Positions 9,655 to 20,889 of a stretch of 64,000 bases of DNA are shown piece by piece; within the stretch, counting starts at the first letter, position 1, and each line of letters opens with the position of its first letter. Made by a program: the position numbers and the translations under genes. The DNA comes from Paucibacter sediminis (GTDB lineage Bacteria > Pseudomonadota > Gammaproteobacteria > Burkholderiales > Burkholderiaceae_C), in contig NZ_CP116346.1 of assembly GCF_030254645.1 (NCBI RefSeq), positions 3,513,001-3,577,000 on the forward strand. The letters run 5' to 3'. The notes beneath the pieces were generated by a model that saw only the letters and a list, made by a program, of their open reading frames with translations, made no database searches and was not told where the DNA came from.

Positions 9655-10113
9655 ATGAAGCACGTCAAGAAATCCGTTCTGCTCTGGTACTCGCCGCGCG
9701 AGATGTACGAGTTGGTGACGGCCGTCACCCGCTATCCGGAGTTCCTGCCCTGGTGCGAACGCGCCGAGGTCAGCGACGAACATGAGGCAGGCATGACAGC
9801 CAGGCTGGGCCTGGCCTATGCCGGGGTGCGCCATGCCTTCACCACCCGCAACACCCACGAGGCGCCGCATCGCGTGCAGATGAGCCTGGTGGATGGGCCG
9901 TTCTCCTCGCTGGACGGCGTGTGGAGCTTTCTGCCCCTGGGCAAGCCGGGCGGCGAGGGCGAGCAACTCGCCTGCAAGATCGAGTTCGAGCTCAGCTATG
10001 CCTTCTCCAGCATGGCGCTGGAGGCGGTGGTGAGCCCGGTGTTCGACCGCATCGCCAACACCTTTGTAGACAGCTTTGTGCAGCGTGCCGAGGCGGTCTA
10101 TGGGCCACGCTGA
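9655..10113 (+). CDS. ratA: RatA/CoQ10-type START-domain protein
   Basis: This is a 152-residue SRPBCC/START-fold protein of the RatA family, related to mitochondrial Coq10. Members are described as ubiquinone-binding chaperones, and in E. coli also as a ribosome-association toxin. The typical sequence is clear: an N-terminal [16 protein letters not shown], then [13 protein letters not shown], and a C-terminal amphipathic helix ending [21 protein letters not shown] chose the ATG at 9655 from the family N-terminus. A TACAAT -10-like hexamer at 9638-9643 puts the transcript start only a few bases before the ATG, so the mRNA may be nearly leaderless. The 3' end overlaps rnfH by 14 bp. Confidence 0.9.
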   Translation: MKHVKKSVLLWYSPREMYELVTAVTRYPEFLPWCERAEVSDEHEAGMTARLGLAYAGVRHAFTTRNTHEAPHRVQMSLVDGPFSSLDGVWSFLPLGKPGGEGEQLACKIEFELSYAFSSMALEAVVSPVFDRIANTFVDSFVQRAEAVYGPR

Positions 10114-10447
10114 GGGCGAGCGCTTCGCGGTCGAACTGGTGTGGAGCCCGGCCCGCGGTGATGTGCGGCATTGCCTGCTGCAGCTGAGCGCCGGCACCAC
10201 GCTGGAGCAGGCCCTGCGCGGCTGTGGCGAGCTCGACGCCGCGCTGCTCGAGCAGCTGCCCACGCTGAAGATCGGCATCTGGGGCAGGCTGCAGGCGCTC
10301 GACACGCCGCTGCGCCCGCGCGACCGCATCGAGATCTATCGCCCGCTCACCGTCGACCCCAAGGAGGCGCGGCGCGAACGCTATCGCGCCAAGGGCGAGC
10401 GCATCGTCTCGCGGCACCGGCCGCTGGCCGGCAAGACCTCGCGTTGA
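10100..10447 (+). CDS. rnfH: RnfH family ubiquitin-like protein
   Basis: This is a 115-residue protein of the RnfH family (UPF0125), a small beta-grasp protein with no firmly assigned role. It is nearly always encoded next to ratA, as here. The signature segments are ERFAVELVWSP, TLEQALRGCG, KIGIWGRLQAL and the conserved RPRDRIEIYRPLTVDPKEARRER. It is longer than usual at the basic C-terminus. The start at 10100 lies inside the end of ratA, which implies translational coupling. Confidence 0.9.
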   Translation: MGHAEGERFAVELVWSPARGDVRHCLLQLSAGTTLEQALRGCGELDAALLEQLPTLKIGIWGRLQALDTPLRPRDRIEIYRPLTVDPKEARRERYRAKGERIVSRHRPLAGKTSR

Positions 10448-10472
10448 ACTCGCGCTGACCCTGCGCTGAACG

Positions 10473-11009
10473 TCAGCGCGCGCAATCCACCGCGATGATG
10501 GCGCGTGCGCGCTTGGTTTCTTCGGCGCGCTGCTGATCGTCCAGGAACACGCGTTCGCCGCGCTCGTCCTTGCGGCTGATGCGCACACCGTCTTCCAGCA
10601 GGCGCAATTGGCCCTGCGCGGTCTTGCAGTTCTCGGCCTTCTGGGCCTTTAGCTTGCGATCCTCTTCGGCGCGCTGCGCGGCCTGCTCCTGTTCCTGCTT
10701 CTTGCGTGCGGCCGCATCGGGGTCGGGTCTTGCGGGGGCGCTCGCCGCGGCCGCCGGGGCGCTGGCGGCATTGGCAGCGCCGATGCCCACCGGTGTCACG
10801 ACGATGCGCTGGCGCTGGTTGACCGGGCGCTGCAGGATGTCCTTCTCCGCCACGCCGGGCGGCGGGGGCAGGTCGCTGTACTGCACATTGCCACGGGCAT
10901 CGCGCCACTTCCACTGCGCCTGCGCCGTGCCCGCCAGGGCCAGCAGAGCCAGGCAGACGATGAGGCGGTAGAACCCGGCCGGCGGGTTGGAAATACGCGG
11001 TGCGGACAT
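10473..11009 (-). CDS. Exported DUF4124-domain protein
   Basis: This is a secreted or periplasmic protein of about 178 residues with unknown function. A signal peptide (hydrophobic core LIVCLALLALAG, cut after AQA) is followed directly by a DUF4124 domain (WKWRDARGNVQYSDLPPP). Next come an Ala/Pro-rich linker and a charged helical region rich in Lys, Glu and Gln that may form a coiled coil. Two in-frame ATGs (11018 and 11009) are possible and neither has a good Shine-Dalgarno, so the start is uncertain by three residues. It diverges from guaB, a neighbourhood common in Burkholderiales. Confidence 0.82.
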   Translation of the reverse strand: MSAPRISNPPAGFYRLIVCLALLALAGTAQAQWKWRDARGNVQYSDLPPPPGVAEKDILQRPVNQRQRIVVTPVGIGAANAASAPAAAASAPARPDPDAAARKKQEQEQAAQRAEEDRKLKAQKAENCKTAQGQLRLLEDGVRISRKDERGERVFLDDQQRAEETKRARAIIAVDCAR

Positions 11010-11108
11010 GGGCGCCATCGGGGTGCGAGAGGAGGGGCTCAGTGTAGCGCCGCCGACCCCTTGCAGGGCCGGCCGGAGGTGTTGCCAATTGTCCGCAGCC
11101 ATGCCCGC

Positions 11109-11137
11109 CGGACGCCTTGCGCCGAACTCCGTATAAT
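11109..11137 (+). promoter_or_regulatory. Predicted sigma-70 promoter of guaB
   Basis: A perfect -10 hexamer TATAAT lies at 11132-11137, with a weak -35 (CGGACG at 11109-11114) at 17-bp spacing. Transcription would start near 11144, giving a leader of about 20 nt that contains GGAG at 11152-11155. No purine-repressor-like palindrome is evident. Confidence 0.65.
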
Positions 11138-11163
11138 GCCGCTTTGCGTCTGGAGCTTCCCTC

Positions 11164-12633
11164 ATGCGCCTTCTAGGAAAAGCGCTCACCTTCGATGATG
11201 TGTTGTTGGTGCCAGCGTTCTCCCAGGTGTTGCCTCGCGACACCAGCCTTGCGACCCGTCTGTCGCGCAATATCCAACTGAACCTGCCGCTCGTGTCCGC
11301 CGCCATGGACACGGTCACCGAGGCGCGTCTGGCCATCGCCATCGCGCAAGAGGGCGGCATCGGTATCGTCCACAAAAACCTCTCGGCCGAGCAGCAGGCC
11401 CGTGAAGTGGCGCGCGTGAAGCGCTACGAATCGGGTGTGGTGCGCGAGCCCTTCACCATCACCCCCAGCGCCACCGTGCGCGAGGTGGTGGAGCTCTCGC
11501 GCCTGCATGGCGTGTCGGGCTTCCCGGTGCTGGATGGGAAGAAGGTGGTGGGCATCGTCACCGGCCGCGACCTGCGTTTCGAGACCCGCATGGATGTCGC
11601 GGTGCGCGAGATCATGACGCCGGCCGAACGCCTCATCACCGTCAAGGAGGGCGCCTCGCTGGAGCAGGCCAAGGCCTTGATGCACAAGCACAAGCTGGAG
11701 CGCGTGGTGGTCGTCAACGACGCCTTCGAGCTGCGCGGCCTGATGACGGTGAAGGACATCACCAAGCAGACCAGCTTCCCCAACGCCGCACGCGATGCCC
11801 AGGGCAAGCTGCGCGTGGGTGCCGCGGTGGGCTTCGGTGACGATACCGAAGAACGCGTCAGCCTGCTGGTGAAGGCCGGCGTGGACGCGCTGATCGTCGA
11901 CACCGCGCACGGCCACAGCGCCGGCGTGCTGGAGCGCGTGCGCTGGGTGAAGCAGAACTTCCCCGGCGTGGACGTGATCGGCGGCAATATCGCCACCGGC
12001 GCGGCCGCCCTGGCCCTGGTGGAAGCCGGCGCCGATGGCGTCAAGGTCGGCATCGGCCCGGGCTCGATCTGCACCACCCGCATCGTCGCCGGTGTGGGCG
12101 TGCCCCAGATCACCGCCATCGACAACGTCGCCACCGCGCTGCGCGGCACCGGCGTGCCGGTGATCGCCGACGGCGGCGTGCGCTTCTCGGGCGACCTGGC
12201 CAAGGCCATCGCCGCGGGCGCCGACTGCGTGATGATGGGCGGCGCCTTTGCCGGCACCGAGGAAGCCCCCGGCGACCTGATCCTCTACCAGGGCCGTTCC
12301 TACAAGAGCTACCGCGGCATGGGCTCGATGGGTGCGATGGCCAAGGGCTCGGCAGACCGCTACTTCCAGGACACCTCGGCCAACAACCCCAACACCTCCA
12401 AGCTGGTGCCCGAGGGGATCGAGGGCCAGGTGCCCTACAAAGGCTCGGTGGTGCAGGTCATCTTCCAGATGGCCGGTGGCCTGAAGGCCTCGATGCATTA
12501 CTGCGGTTGCGCCACCATCGCCGACATGCAGAACAAGGCGGAGTTCGTGGAGATCACCTCGGCGGGCATGCGCGAAAGCCATGTGCACGATGTGCAGATC
12601 ACCAAGGAAGCGCCGAACTACCGCTCTGAATAA
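11164..12633 (+). CDS. guaB: Inosine-5'-monophosphate dehydrogenase
   Basis: GuaB oxidises IMP to XMP with NAD, the committed step of guanine nucleotide synthesis. The 489-residue protein is full length. The TIM-barrel starts at [16 protein letters not shown], two CBS domains are inserted at about 93-205, and the active-site loop carries catalytic Cys303 ([15 protein letters not shown]). The flap Arg/Tyr region ([10 protein letters not shown]) and the C-terminal end [18 protein letters not shown] are also standard. The ATG at 11164 is preceded by GGAG. guaA lies downstream beyond one MFS gene, so the last two steps of GMP synthesis are clustered. Confidence 0.97.
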   Translation: MRLLGKALTFDDVLLVPAFSQVLPRDTSLATRLSRNIQLNLPLVSAAMDTVTEARLAIAIAQEGGIGIVHKNLSAEQQAREVARVKRYESGVVREPFTITPSATVREVVELSRLHGVSGFPVLDGKKVVGIVTGRDLRFETRMDVAVREIMTPAERLITVKEGASLEQAKALMHKHKLERVVVVNDAFELRGLMTVKDITKQTSFPNAARDAQGKLRVGAAVGFGDDTEERVSLLVKAGVDALIVDTAHGHSAGVLERVRWVKQNFPGVDVIGGNIATGAAALALVEAGADGVKVGIGPGSICTTRIVAGVGVPQITAIDNVATALRGTGVPVIADGGVRFSGDLAKAIAAGADCVMMGGAFAGTEEAPGDLILYQGRSYKSYRGMGSMGAMAKGSADRYFQDTSANNPNTSKLVPEGIEGQVPYKGSVVQVIFQMAGGLKASMHYCGCATIADMQNKAEFVEITSAGMRESHVHDVQITKEAPNYRSE

Positions 12634-12649
12634 GCGCTAGCCGCTTGAC

Positions 12650-12672
12650 GAACGGGGCCTAGTGCCCCGTTC
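12650..12672 (+). terminator. Hairpin between guaB and the MFS gene
   Basis: This is a perfect 9-bp inverted repeat (GAACGGGGC / GCCCCGTTC) with a 5-base loop, 17 bp after the guaB stop. It lacks a T tract, so it may be a weak terminator or an mRNA 3'-end stabiliser rather than a classical terminator. Confidence 0.5.
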
Positions 12673-12694
12673 CTCACTTAAGGAAATCATCGCA

Positions 12695-13990
12695 GTGAGT
12701 GACTCCGCAGCAGCTGGCCTACCCGCGAAGCGCGCCGCCGGCATGGGCTTCATCATGGTCACGGTGCTGATCGACATGATCGCCATCGGCCTCATCATCC
12801 CGGTGCTGCCGCCGCTGGTGGGGACCTTCACCGGCTCGCAGGCCGACCATGCCTTCTGGTACGGCGTGGTGGCCTTTGCCTTCGGCTTTGCCAACTTCCT
12901 GGGCTCGCCCATCCTGGGCGCGCTGTCCGACCGCTACGGCCGCCGGCCGGTGCTGCTGATCGGCTTCTGCGGCCTGGCGCTGAGCTTCTTCGTCACCGCC
13001 ATGGCCACCGCGCTGTGGATGCTGATTGCGGTGCGCCTCGTGAGCGGCGCGATGCAGAGCAATGCCGCGGTGGCGAATGCCTATGTGGCCGACATCTCCG
13101 CCCCCGAGGAGCGCGCCAAGCGCTTCGGCATGCTGGGCGCGGCCTTCGGCCTGGGCTTCATCCTGGGCCCGGTGATGGGCGGCCTGCTGGGCGCCATCAA
13201 CCTGCACCTGCCTTTTGTGGTGGCGGGCTGCCTGGCGCTGACGAATTGGTTGTACGGCTTTTTCGTGCTGCCCGAGTCGCTCAAGCCCGAGAGCCGCCGG
13301 CCCTTCAGCTGGCGCCAGGCCAATCCGGTGGCCTCGCTCAAGAAGCTGGCCTCGCTCAAGGGCGTGGGCCCGCTGGTCTATGTGATCGGCCTGTCGGCGC
13401 TGGCGCAGTTCATCCTGCACAGCAGCTGGGTGCTCTACACCAGCTTCAAGTTCGGCTGGGGCCCCAAGGAGAACGGCTGGTCGATGTTCGCGGTGGGCGT
13501 GATGTCGGTGCTGGTGCAGGGCTTTCTGCTCACCAAGCTGCTGAAAGTGTTCTCCTCCGAGCGCCTCGCCATGCTGGGCCTGATCTCCTCGGTGCTGGCC
13601 TTTGCCGGCTGGGGCGCGGCCAGCGAGGGCTGGATGATGTATGCGGTGATCGCCTGCAATCTGCTCGGCTTTGCCGCCAGCGCCGCTATCCAGGGCATGA
13701 TTTCCAATGCCGCCGATGCCAAGACCCAGGGCCAGACCATGGGCGCCGTGGCCTCGCTGAACAGCCTGATGGCGGTGTTCGCCCCCGTCATCGGCGCGGG
13801 CCTGCTGGGCCTGGTGTCCGAGCTGCCCAAGGGCGACTGGCGCATCGGCGCGCCGTTCTACTTCTGCGCGCTGCTGCAAGCCTGCGCGCTCTTCTTTGCA
13901 TGGCGGCATTTCCACCGCGTGCATGTGTCGGGCCCCGCGGCGGCTGCCAATGCGGCCGCGGCCCCCTCCGCCTCAGTTACCAAGCCTTGA
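12695..13990 (+). CDS. MFS transporter, TCR/Tet-like family
   Basis: This is an inner-membrane proton-coupled efflux-type transporter of about 431 residues with some 12 predicted helices. The first helix ([23 protein letters not shown]) resembles tetracycline/multidrug TCR-family proteins. The MFS loop 2-3 motif ([14 protein letters not shown]) and motif C-like glycines ([15 protein letters not shown]) are present. I chose the GTG at 12695 because TAAGGAAAT precedes it at good spacing; the upstream in-frame GTG at 12662 lies inside the hairpin loop. The substrate cannot be told from sequence. The position between guaB and guaA is common in Burkholderiales, so a role in purine export is possible but unproven. 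Confidence 0.85.
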   Translation: MSDSAAAGLPAKRAAGMGFIMVTVLIDMIAIGLIIPVLPPLVGTFTGSQADHAFWYGVVAFAFGFANFLGSPILGALSDRYGRRPVLLIGFCGLALSFFVTAMATALWMLIAVRLVSGAMQSNAAVANAYVADISAPEERAKRFGMLGAAFGLGFILGPVMGGLLGAINLHLPFVVAGCLALTNWLYGFFVLPESLKPESRRPFSWRQANPVASLKKLASLKGVGPLVYVIGLSALAQFILHSSWVLYTSFKFGWGPKENGWSMFAVGVMSVLVQGFLLTKLLKVFSSERLAMLGLISSVLAFAGWGAASEGWMMYAVIACNLLGFAASAAIQGMISNAADAKTQGQTMGAVASLNSLMAVFAPVIGAGLLGLVSELPKGDWRIGAPFYFCALLQACALFFAWRHFHRVHVSGPAAAANAAAAPSASVTKP

Positions 13991-14003
13991 GAGTTGCCAC
14001 GCC

Positions 14004-15608
<1,605 letters not shown>

Positions 15609-15634
15609 GGGCTTAGCCGGAATCGGAGTCGGTG

Positions 15635-16198
15635 ATGGACGAGGGCACACCGCGTCCCACCGACCGCCTGTTCTTCGCGCTGCGCCCGGATGCCGCGGCC
15701 GTCGCGCGCATCGCCGCGCTGCAGCAGCGCCTGCGCGCCGAGCATGGCCTGCGCGGCCGCGCCAACCGGCCCGAGCATTTCCATCTCACGCTGCGCATGG
15801 TGGGCGATTTCTGGGGCCTGCCGCCGGCGCTGGTCGAGGCCCTGTGTGCGCAGGCTACCCGGCTGCGCATGCCGCCGCTGCAGCTGGTGCTGGACCAGGC
15901 CCTGAGCTTCCAAAGCAATCGGCGGCGGCGCAACTTCCCCTTCGTGCTGCTGGCCGGCGAGCCGCTGGCGCCGCTGCGGCAGTTCCAGGGCGAGCTGGAG
16001 CGGGCCCTGGTCGCGATGGGCCTGGCGCCCGCGCCTGGCAGCTTCACGCCCCACCTCACGCTGGGCTATGACGACCGCGCGGTGGCGCCGCAGCCGATCA
16101 CGCCGCTGCCTTGGCGGGCCGACGAGTTCCTGCTCATCCACAGCCTGATCGGCCGCCGCACCCACCGGGTGCTGGGGCGCTGGCCCGCAAATGAATAG
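15635..16198 (+). CDS. thpR: RNA 2',3'-cyclic phosphodiesterase (LigT/ThpR family)
   Basis: This is a 2H-phosphoesterase of 187 residues that opens RNA 2',3'-cyclic phosphates. Both HxTx catalytic motifs are present: HLTL near residue 49 (HFHLTLRMVGDF) and HLTL near residue 145 (SFTPHLTLGYDD). The N-terminal RLFFALRPD is typical of the family. The ATG at 15635 has GGAG six bases upstream. It is probably the last gene of the guaB-guaA stretch and ends base-to-base against the convergent chemoreceptor gene. Confidence 0.9.
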   Translation: MDEGTPRPTDRLFFALRPDAAAVARIAALQQRLRAEHGLRGRANRPEHFHLTLRMVGDFWGLPPALVEALCAQATRLRMPPLQLVLDQALSFQSNRRRRNFPFVLLAGEPLAPLRQFQGELERALVAMGLAPAPGSFTPHLTLGYDDRAVAPQPITPLPWRADEFLLIHSLIGRRTHRVLGRWPANE

Positions 16199-18130
16199 TT
16201 AGGTGGTCAGCTTGAACACGGCCGCCGCGCCGACGAGCTCCTGGGCCTGAGCCTGCAGGCTCTCCGCCGCCGCCGCGCTTTCCTCCACCAGGGCGGCATT
16301 CTGCTGCGTGGTCCGGTCCATCTGGCTGACCGCCTCGCCCACCTGCGAGACGCCGGTGCTCTGCTCGGCGCTGGCGGTGCTGATCGCCGCGACGATCTCG
16401 GAGACGCGCTTGATCGAGGCCACCACCTCGGTCATGGTGCTGCCGGCCTGGTCCACCAGCACCGTGCCTTGCTCCACCCGCTCGACGCTGGCCGAGATCA
16501 GGCCCTTGATCTCCTTGGCCGCCTGCGCGCTGCGCTGCGCCAGGCTGCGCACCTCGCTGGCCACCACCGCGAAGCCGCGCCCCTGCTCGCCGGCGCGCGC
16601 GGCTTCCACCGCGGCATTCAGGGCGAGGATGTTGGTCTGGAAGGCGATGCTGTCGATGGTGCCGATGATGTCGGCGATCTGCTTGCTGCTGTTGTTGATG
16701 TCGCGCATGGTGTCCACCACCTGGCTCACCACGCTGCCGCCCGCTACCGCCACGGTCGAGGCGTCGTGGGCCAGTTGGTTGGCCTCCTTGGCGTTGTCGG
16801 CGTTCTGCTTGACGGTGGCGCCCAGCTGCTCCATCGCGGCGGCGGTCTGCTCCAGCGCGCTGGCCTCCTGCTCGGTGCGGCTGGAGAGGTCGTTGTTGCC
16901 CTGGGCGATCTGGTGCGAGGCCGTGGCCACGCTGTCGGCGCTCTGGCGCACCTTGCCGACGATGTGGCTCAGCTGCGCGTTCATGTCGGCCAGCGCCTGC
17001 ATCAGCTGGCCGATCTCGTTGCTGCCGCGCACCGTCACCACCACGCTGAGGTCGCCCACCGCCGCGGCACGTGCCACCTGCACCGCCTCCTTGATCGGCA
17101 GGGTGATGCTGCGCACGATCGCCACCGACAGCGCCACCGAGGCCGCCATCAGCAGGCTCAGCGCCAGCAGGATGAGCAGGCGGGTACGCTGCAGGCCGCT
17201 GGCGCGCTGCTCCAGCTGCTGGGTGAGCAGGTCGGAGGCCTGGGCATTGAAGGCGTAGACCGCGTCGATGGTGTCGGTGACGTTCTGGAAGTACTCGGGG
17301 GCGGCGAGCTTCAGCTCGGCGGCGTCGATCACCTCCTGCTTGGCCAGGCTCAGGGTCTTGCTGACCTGGGCCTTCAGGGCCTCGGCCTTGCTGCCAAGGG
17401 CGGCCTTCAGCTCGGGGCTGCCCTTGGTGGCCTTGCCCAGCTCGATGAACTGGGTGTTGAGGTATTCCTGGGCGCGCAACTGCAGCGCATGCAGGGCCAG
17501 CTTGCCCTCGGGCGGCACGCTGCCGGCGGTCAGGTACATGCTGCCCTGGGCGCGCAGCAGGCCCAGCCGCTCGGTCAGGCCGGGCGCCTGCACAAAGCTG
17601 GCCATCACCAGCGCGTAGAGCTCGGGCTTGGCCTCCAGGCTCAGCGCAAATTCATCCAGCATGCCGTCGCCCAGCGCCATCAGCTGTTCGATCAGCTGGG
17701 TGTGCTGGACCGAGCTCTCCATCGGCTTGAGCGTGCGCCCGGCCACCGCCTGCTCCAGTCCGGCGAAGCTGCGCTTGCGCTCGGCCGCGGCCGTTTGCAG
17801 CGAGCTCGAGGCGCCGGCGGTCTGCAGGCTGGCTTCCAGCTGCGCATAGGCCTTGGCCAGGGCTTCGGCGGTCTGCGGCCGCTTGGCCGCCAGCGTCTCG
17901 TTGCCGGCCAGCATGCTGGCCGAGAGGCCGCGGTGCTGCTGCGTCATGCGTATCACCTGCTGCAGCGCCATCACCGGCGCGGCCCCGCGGGCTTCCAGCT
18001 GGGCGGTGGCAATCTCGCCCGAGCTCTGCTTCAGGTACAGCAGGGTCGGCAGATTGATCATCACCAGGGCGACGACGCCGAGCAGCAGGAATTTTCGAGC
18101 CAGGCTCAGCTGGTGCATGAACGAAGACAT
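16199..18130 (-). CDS. Methyl-accepting chemotaxis protein
   Basis: This is a transmembrane chemoreceptor of 643 residues. A first membrane helix lies at about 12-32 ([20 protein letters not shown]). A periplasmic helical domain of about 285 residues has a nitrate/nitrite-sensing-like pattern but no certain ligand. The second helix lies near 320-342, followed by a HAMP linker and a long cytoplasmic signalling coiled coil. The conserved hairpin tip is intact ([20 protein letters not shown]). There is no C-terminal CheR-binding pentapeptide; it ends [10 protein letters not shown] chose the ATG at 18130 because GAGG lies seven bases upstream; the ATG at 18142 has no ribosome site. Confidence 0.92.
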   Translation of the reverse strand: MSSFMHQLSLARKFLLLGVVALVMINLPTLLYLKQSSGEIATAQLEARGAAPVMALQQVIRMTQQHRGLSASMLAGNETLAAKRPQTAEALAKAYAQLEASLQTAGASSSLQTAAAERKRSFAGLEQAVAGRTLKPMESSVQHTQLIEQLMALGDGMLDEFALSLEAKPELYALVMASFVQAPGLTERLGLLRAQGSMYLTAGSVPPEGKLALHALQLRAQEYLNTQFIELGKATKGSPELKAALGSKAEALKAQVSKTLSLAKQEVIDAAELKLAAPEYFQNVTDTIDAVYAFNAQASDLLTQQLEQRASGLQRTRLLILLALSLLMAASVALSVAIVRSITLPIKEAVQVARAAAVGDLSVVVTVRGSNEIGQLMQALADMNAQLSHIVGKVRQSADSVATASHQIAQGNNDLSSRTEQEASALEQTAAAMEQLGATVKQNADNAKEANQLAHDASTVAVAGGSVVSQVVDTMRDINNSSKQIADIIGTIDSIAFQTNILALNAAVEAARAGEQGRGFAVVASEVRSLAQRSAQAAKEIKGLISASVERVEQGTVLVDQAGSTMTEVVASIKRVSEIVAAISTASAEQSTGVSQVGEAVSQMDRTTQQNAALVEESAAAAESLQAQAQELVGAAAVFKLTT

Positions 18131-18257
18131 GGGTGGCCTCATCAGGTGATCGCGGACATGCCGGCAGGGCGGCAGATTCTTCAGTCAGCGATTGTTCGGG
18201 GCGCCGGCGCGAGCGCGCTTGATATAAGCCAAGAACGGCCCGGGTAAACCCGTGAAC

Positions 18258-19307
18258 TTATGCCGCCCCCGGCGGGCTATTGGCGCGCCATTGCGCCGGT
18301 GTGCAGTCGAACCAGGCGCGAAAGGCATGGTTGAAGCTGCTCTGCTGGCGAAAGCCCAGCAGAAACGCCACCTCGGTGAGCGAGAGCCCGGGCTCGCGCA
18401 GATAGCGCTGCACCAGCTCGCGCCGGGTCTGGTCCACCAGCTCGCTGAAGGGCGGGCTGCCGGCCTCGGCCAGCTTGCGCTGCAGCGAGCGGGTGGAGAG
18501 CTGCAGGGCCGCCGCCACCTCGGCCACCGAGGCGCGCTCATGCATCAGCTGGGCCTGGATGCGCTCGCGCACCTGGCCGATGATGGCCGGGCTCTGCGTG
18601 TCGCGTGTGCGCGAGCGCAGGCGCTCGTGCGCCAGCCGCTCCAGCGCCGGGAACAGGCTGGTATCGGCATTGGGGATCTGGGCGTCCAGCAGCTGGGCCG
18701 GAAAACGCAGCTCGTTGGCCTCGGCCTGGAAGCGCACCGGCACGCTGAGCAGTGATTCATAGTCGGCCTGGCTCAGGGCGGCAGGCCGGGCGTGGGTGAA
18801 TGCAATATCCACCCCGGGCAGATCGCGGCCCGCCAGCCAGACCGCAAAGCTGCGTATGCCCACCAGCACGCTTTCCGCCAGGTGGCGGCCGCCCGGCAGG
18901 TCCAGCCAGGGCGAATGCCAGCGATAGCTGGCCAGCGGCCCTTGCTCCACGATCTCCGAGCGACCCAGGTCGTGCGCCAGGCCCTCGAAGCGGCAGGTCT
19001 GCGCCGCCGCGGTGCGGAAGTCGGCGCAGGTGCACAGCACCAGGCCATAGCCGGCAAAGGTGGCCAGGCGCATGCGCGCGCCCACCTGCAGGCCGAAGGC
19101 CGGCTCGCCCAGTTGCGTGGCGGCGCTGTCCAGCAGGGTCAGGTATTGCCTGACGCTGAGCGTGGCCTGTGCTGCCTGGGGCAGGTCACAACAGGCCTGC
19201 AGGGCCGCCATGTCGGCGCCGAGTTCGCGCGCGGTCTCCAGCGCCGTGGCGGCATAGGCGCCGGCGACGCGGGCGTGTTCAAGAGAGGGCAGGCCATGCG
19301 CAGACAT
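18258..19307 (-). CDS. AraC-family transcriptional regulator
   Basis: This is a 349-residue regulator with an N-terminal AraC_binding_2-type domain (as in OruR/ArgR-like members) and a C-terminal double helix-turn-helix. The first HTH is near 265-285 (ASVAEVAAALQLSTRSLQRKL) and the second near 310-335 (LSLTEVAFLLGFRQQSSFNHAF). It is the last gene of a minus-strand unit of flavoenzyme, GlpD and FGGY kinase, starting 15 bp after the kinase stop. It is therefore the likely local activator of that unit; its inducer is unknown. Confidence 0.9.
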   Translation of the reverse strand: MSAHGLPSLEHARVAGAYAATALETARELGADMAALQACCDLPQAAQATLSVRQYLTLLDSAATQLGEPAFGLQVGARMRLATFAGYGLVLCTCADFRTAAAQTCRFEGLAHDLGRSEIVEQGPLASYRWHSPWLDLPGGRHLAESVLVGIRSFAVWLAGRDLPGVDIAFTHARPAALSQADYESLLSVPVRFQAEANELRFPAQLLDAQIPNADTSLFPALERLAHERLRSRTRDTQSPAIIGQVRERIQAQLMHERASVAEVAAALQLSTRSLQRKLAEAGSPPFSELVDQTRRELVQRYLREPGLSLTEVAFLLGFRQQSSFNHAFRAWFDCTPAQWRANSPPGAA

Positions 19308-19322
19308 GGCCCGCAGTATGGC

Positions 19323-20882
19323 TCAGGGTCTGAGCACTTTCTGCAGCTGCGCATAGAGCGGCTCCAGCCGCTTGTACATGCGCAGATAGGTGCCGCGGTA
19401 GAGCTCGTCGTAGAGCCGGCGATGCGCCGGGTTGGGCTCGAACTGGCGGCCGATGCGCGTCATCGCCGCCACCGCGCTGGCGTAGTCGCTGTGCAGGCCC
19501 AGGCCCACGGCGCTGGCGATGGCGGCGCCCAGGCCCGAGGTCTCGAAGGTGTGCGGGCGCGCCGCTGGCAGGCCGAAGATGTCGGCGGTGAGCTGCATCG
19601 CGGCGTCCGACTGCGCGCCGCCGCCCGAGACACGCAGCTGGGTGATGGGCACGCCGCTGCGCTTCTCGATACGCTCCTTGCCCTCGCGCAGCGCATAGGC
19701 CAGGCCCTCAAGGATGGCGCGGTAGAGATGGGCGCGGGTGTGCACGTCGGAGAAGCCGATGATGGCGCCGCGTGCGTCCGGCCCGGGGTGGCGGATGCCG
19801 GGGGTCCAGTAGGGCTGCAGCATCAGGCCCTGCGAGCCCGGCGGCACCGCTGCCACGAGCCGGTCGAACAGCGTCTCCACCGCCACGCCGGCGGCCTCGG
19901 CCTGGGCCAGCTCGGGGTGGCCGAACTGCTCCTTGAACCAGCGCACCAGCCAGAAGCCGCGGAAGATCTGCACCTCGCAGTTGTACTGGCCCGGCAGCAG
20001 TGCCGGGTAGGGCGGGATGAAGGGCAGGGCCTCGACATAACGCGGCGTGGTGATGTCCACCGTGGCGGTGGTGCCGTAGGAGATGGCGGCGATGTCGGGC
20101 GTGATGGCGCCAGCGCCGACGATCTCGCAGGCCTTGTCGGCCGCGCCCGCCAGCACCGGCAGGCCCTGCGGCAGACCGGTGGCCTCCGCGGCCGCGCGCG
20201 ACAGCCCGGCGATGGTTTCGCCCACCGGCAGCAGCTCGGGCAATTGCTCGCGCCGCACCGCCAGGGCCTGCCATTTCCAGTCCCAGTCCGGCGCCCAGCG
20301 CTGGCCCTTGAAGTCGAAGGGCAGATAGCCCACCTGCGAGGCGATCGAGTCGGCATAGCGGCCGGTGAGCTTGTAGTTGAGCCAGCCCGACACCAGCAGC
20401 ACCTTGTGGGTGCGCGCCAGCAGCTCGGGCTCGTGCTCGGCCATCCAGTTGAGCTCGGCCTCGTGGTTGAAGTAATCGATGGTGTCGCTCACGCCGGCGA
20501 GGCGGAAGGCGCTGCGCCACAGCGCATTGATCGGCCGGCTGCGCGTGGCGCGGCGCTGGTCCAGCCAGGTGATGGCGGGGCGCAGCGGCACGCCACCCGC
20601 ATCCACCGGCACCAGGGTGCCGCGCTGGGTGGTGACGGCCATGCCCTTGAGGCGGGGCAGGGCCTCGGGGTGCGCGGCCAGCAGCTGCCTGCAGACCAGG
20701 GCGCTGGCCTGCCAGAAGCCCTCGGCCTCATGCTCATGCCAGCCCTCGTGATGGCTGATGTAGTCGCTGAAGGCATGCTGGGCCTTGCCCAGGATGTTGC
20801 CGCGCAGATCGATCAGCAGGGCGCGCACGCTTTGCGTGCCCAGGTCCAGGGACAGCAGCAGGGGCTCGGTGGTTGTGCTCAT
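19323..20882 (-). CDS. FGGY-family carbohydrate kinase
   Basis: This is an ATP-dependent sugar/polyol kinase of 519 residues with the actin-like ATPase fold. The N-terminal phosphate-binding loop is SLDLGTQSVRALLID. The ADP-binding C-terminal half carries LRVSGGGAQSDAAMQL and FETSGLGAAIASAVGLG. A catalytic aspartate is expected in AGAADKACE. It is not a standard glycerol kinase or xylulokinase, because the signature segments diverge (SYGTTATVDITTPRY). It sits between glpD (7-bp gap) and an AraC regulator, so it probably phosphorylates a glycerol- or polyol-like substrate for that pathway. Substrate unknown. Confidence 0.85.
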   Translation of the reverse strand: MSTTTEPLLLSLDLGTQSVRALLIDLRGNILGKAQHAFSDYISHHEGWHEHEAEGFWQASALVCRQLLAAHPEALPRLKGMAVTTQRGTLVPVDAGGVPLRPAITWLDQRRATRSRPINALWRSAFRLAGVSDTIDYFNHEAELNWMAEHEPELLARTHKVLLVSGWLNYKLTGRYADSIASQVGYLPFDFKGQRWAPDWDWKWQALAVRREQLPELLPVGETIAGLSRAAAEATGLPQGLPVLAGAADKACEIVGAGAITPDIAAISYGTTATVDITTPRYVEALPFIPPYPALLPGQYNCEVQIFRGFWLVRWFKEQFGHPELAQAEAAGVAVETLFDRLVAAVPPGSQGLMLQPYWTPGIRHPGPDARGAIIGFSDVHTRAHLYRAILEGLAYALREGKERIEKRSGVPITQLRVSGGGAQSDAAMQLTADIFGLPAARPHTFETSGLGAAIASAVGLGLHSDYASAVAAMTRIGRQFEPNPAHRRLYDELYRGTYLRMYKRLEPLYAQLQKVLRP

Positions 20883-20889
20883 GGGGTGC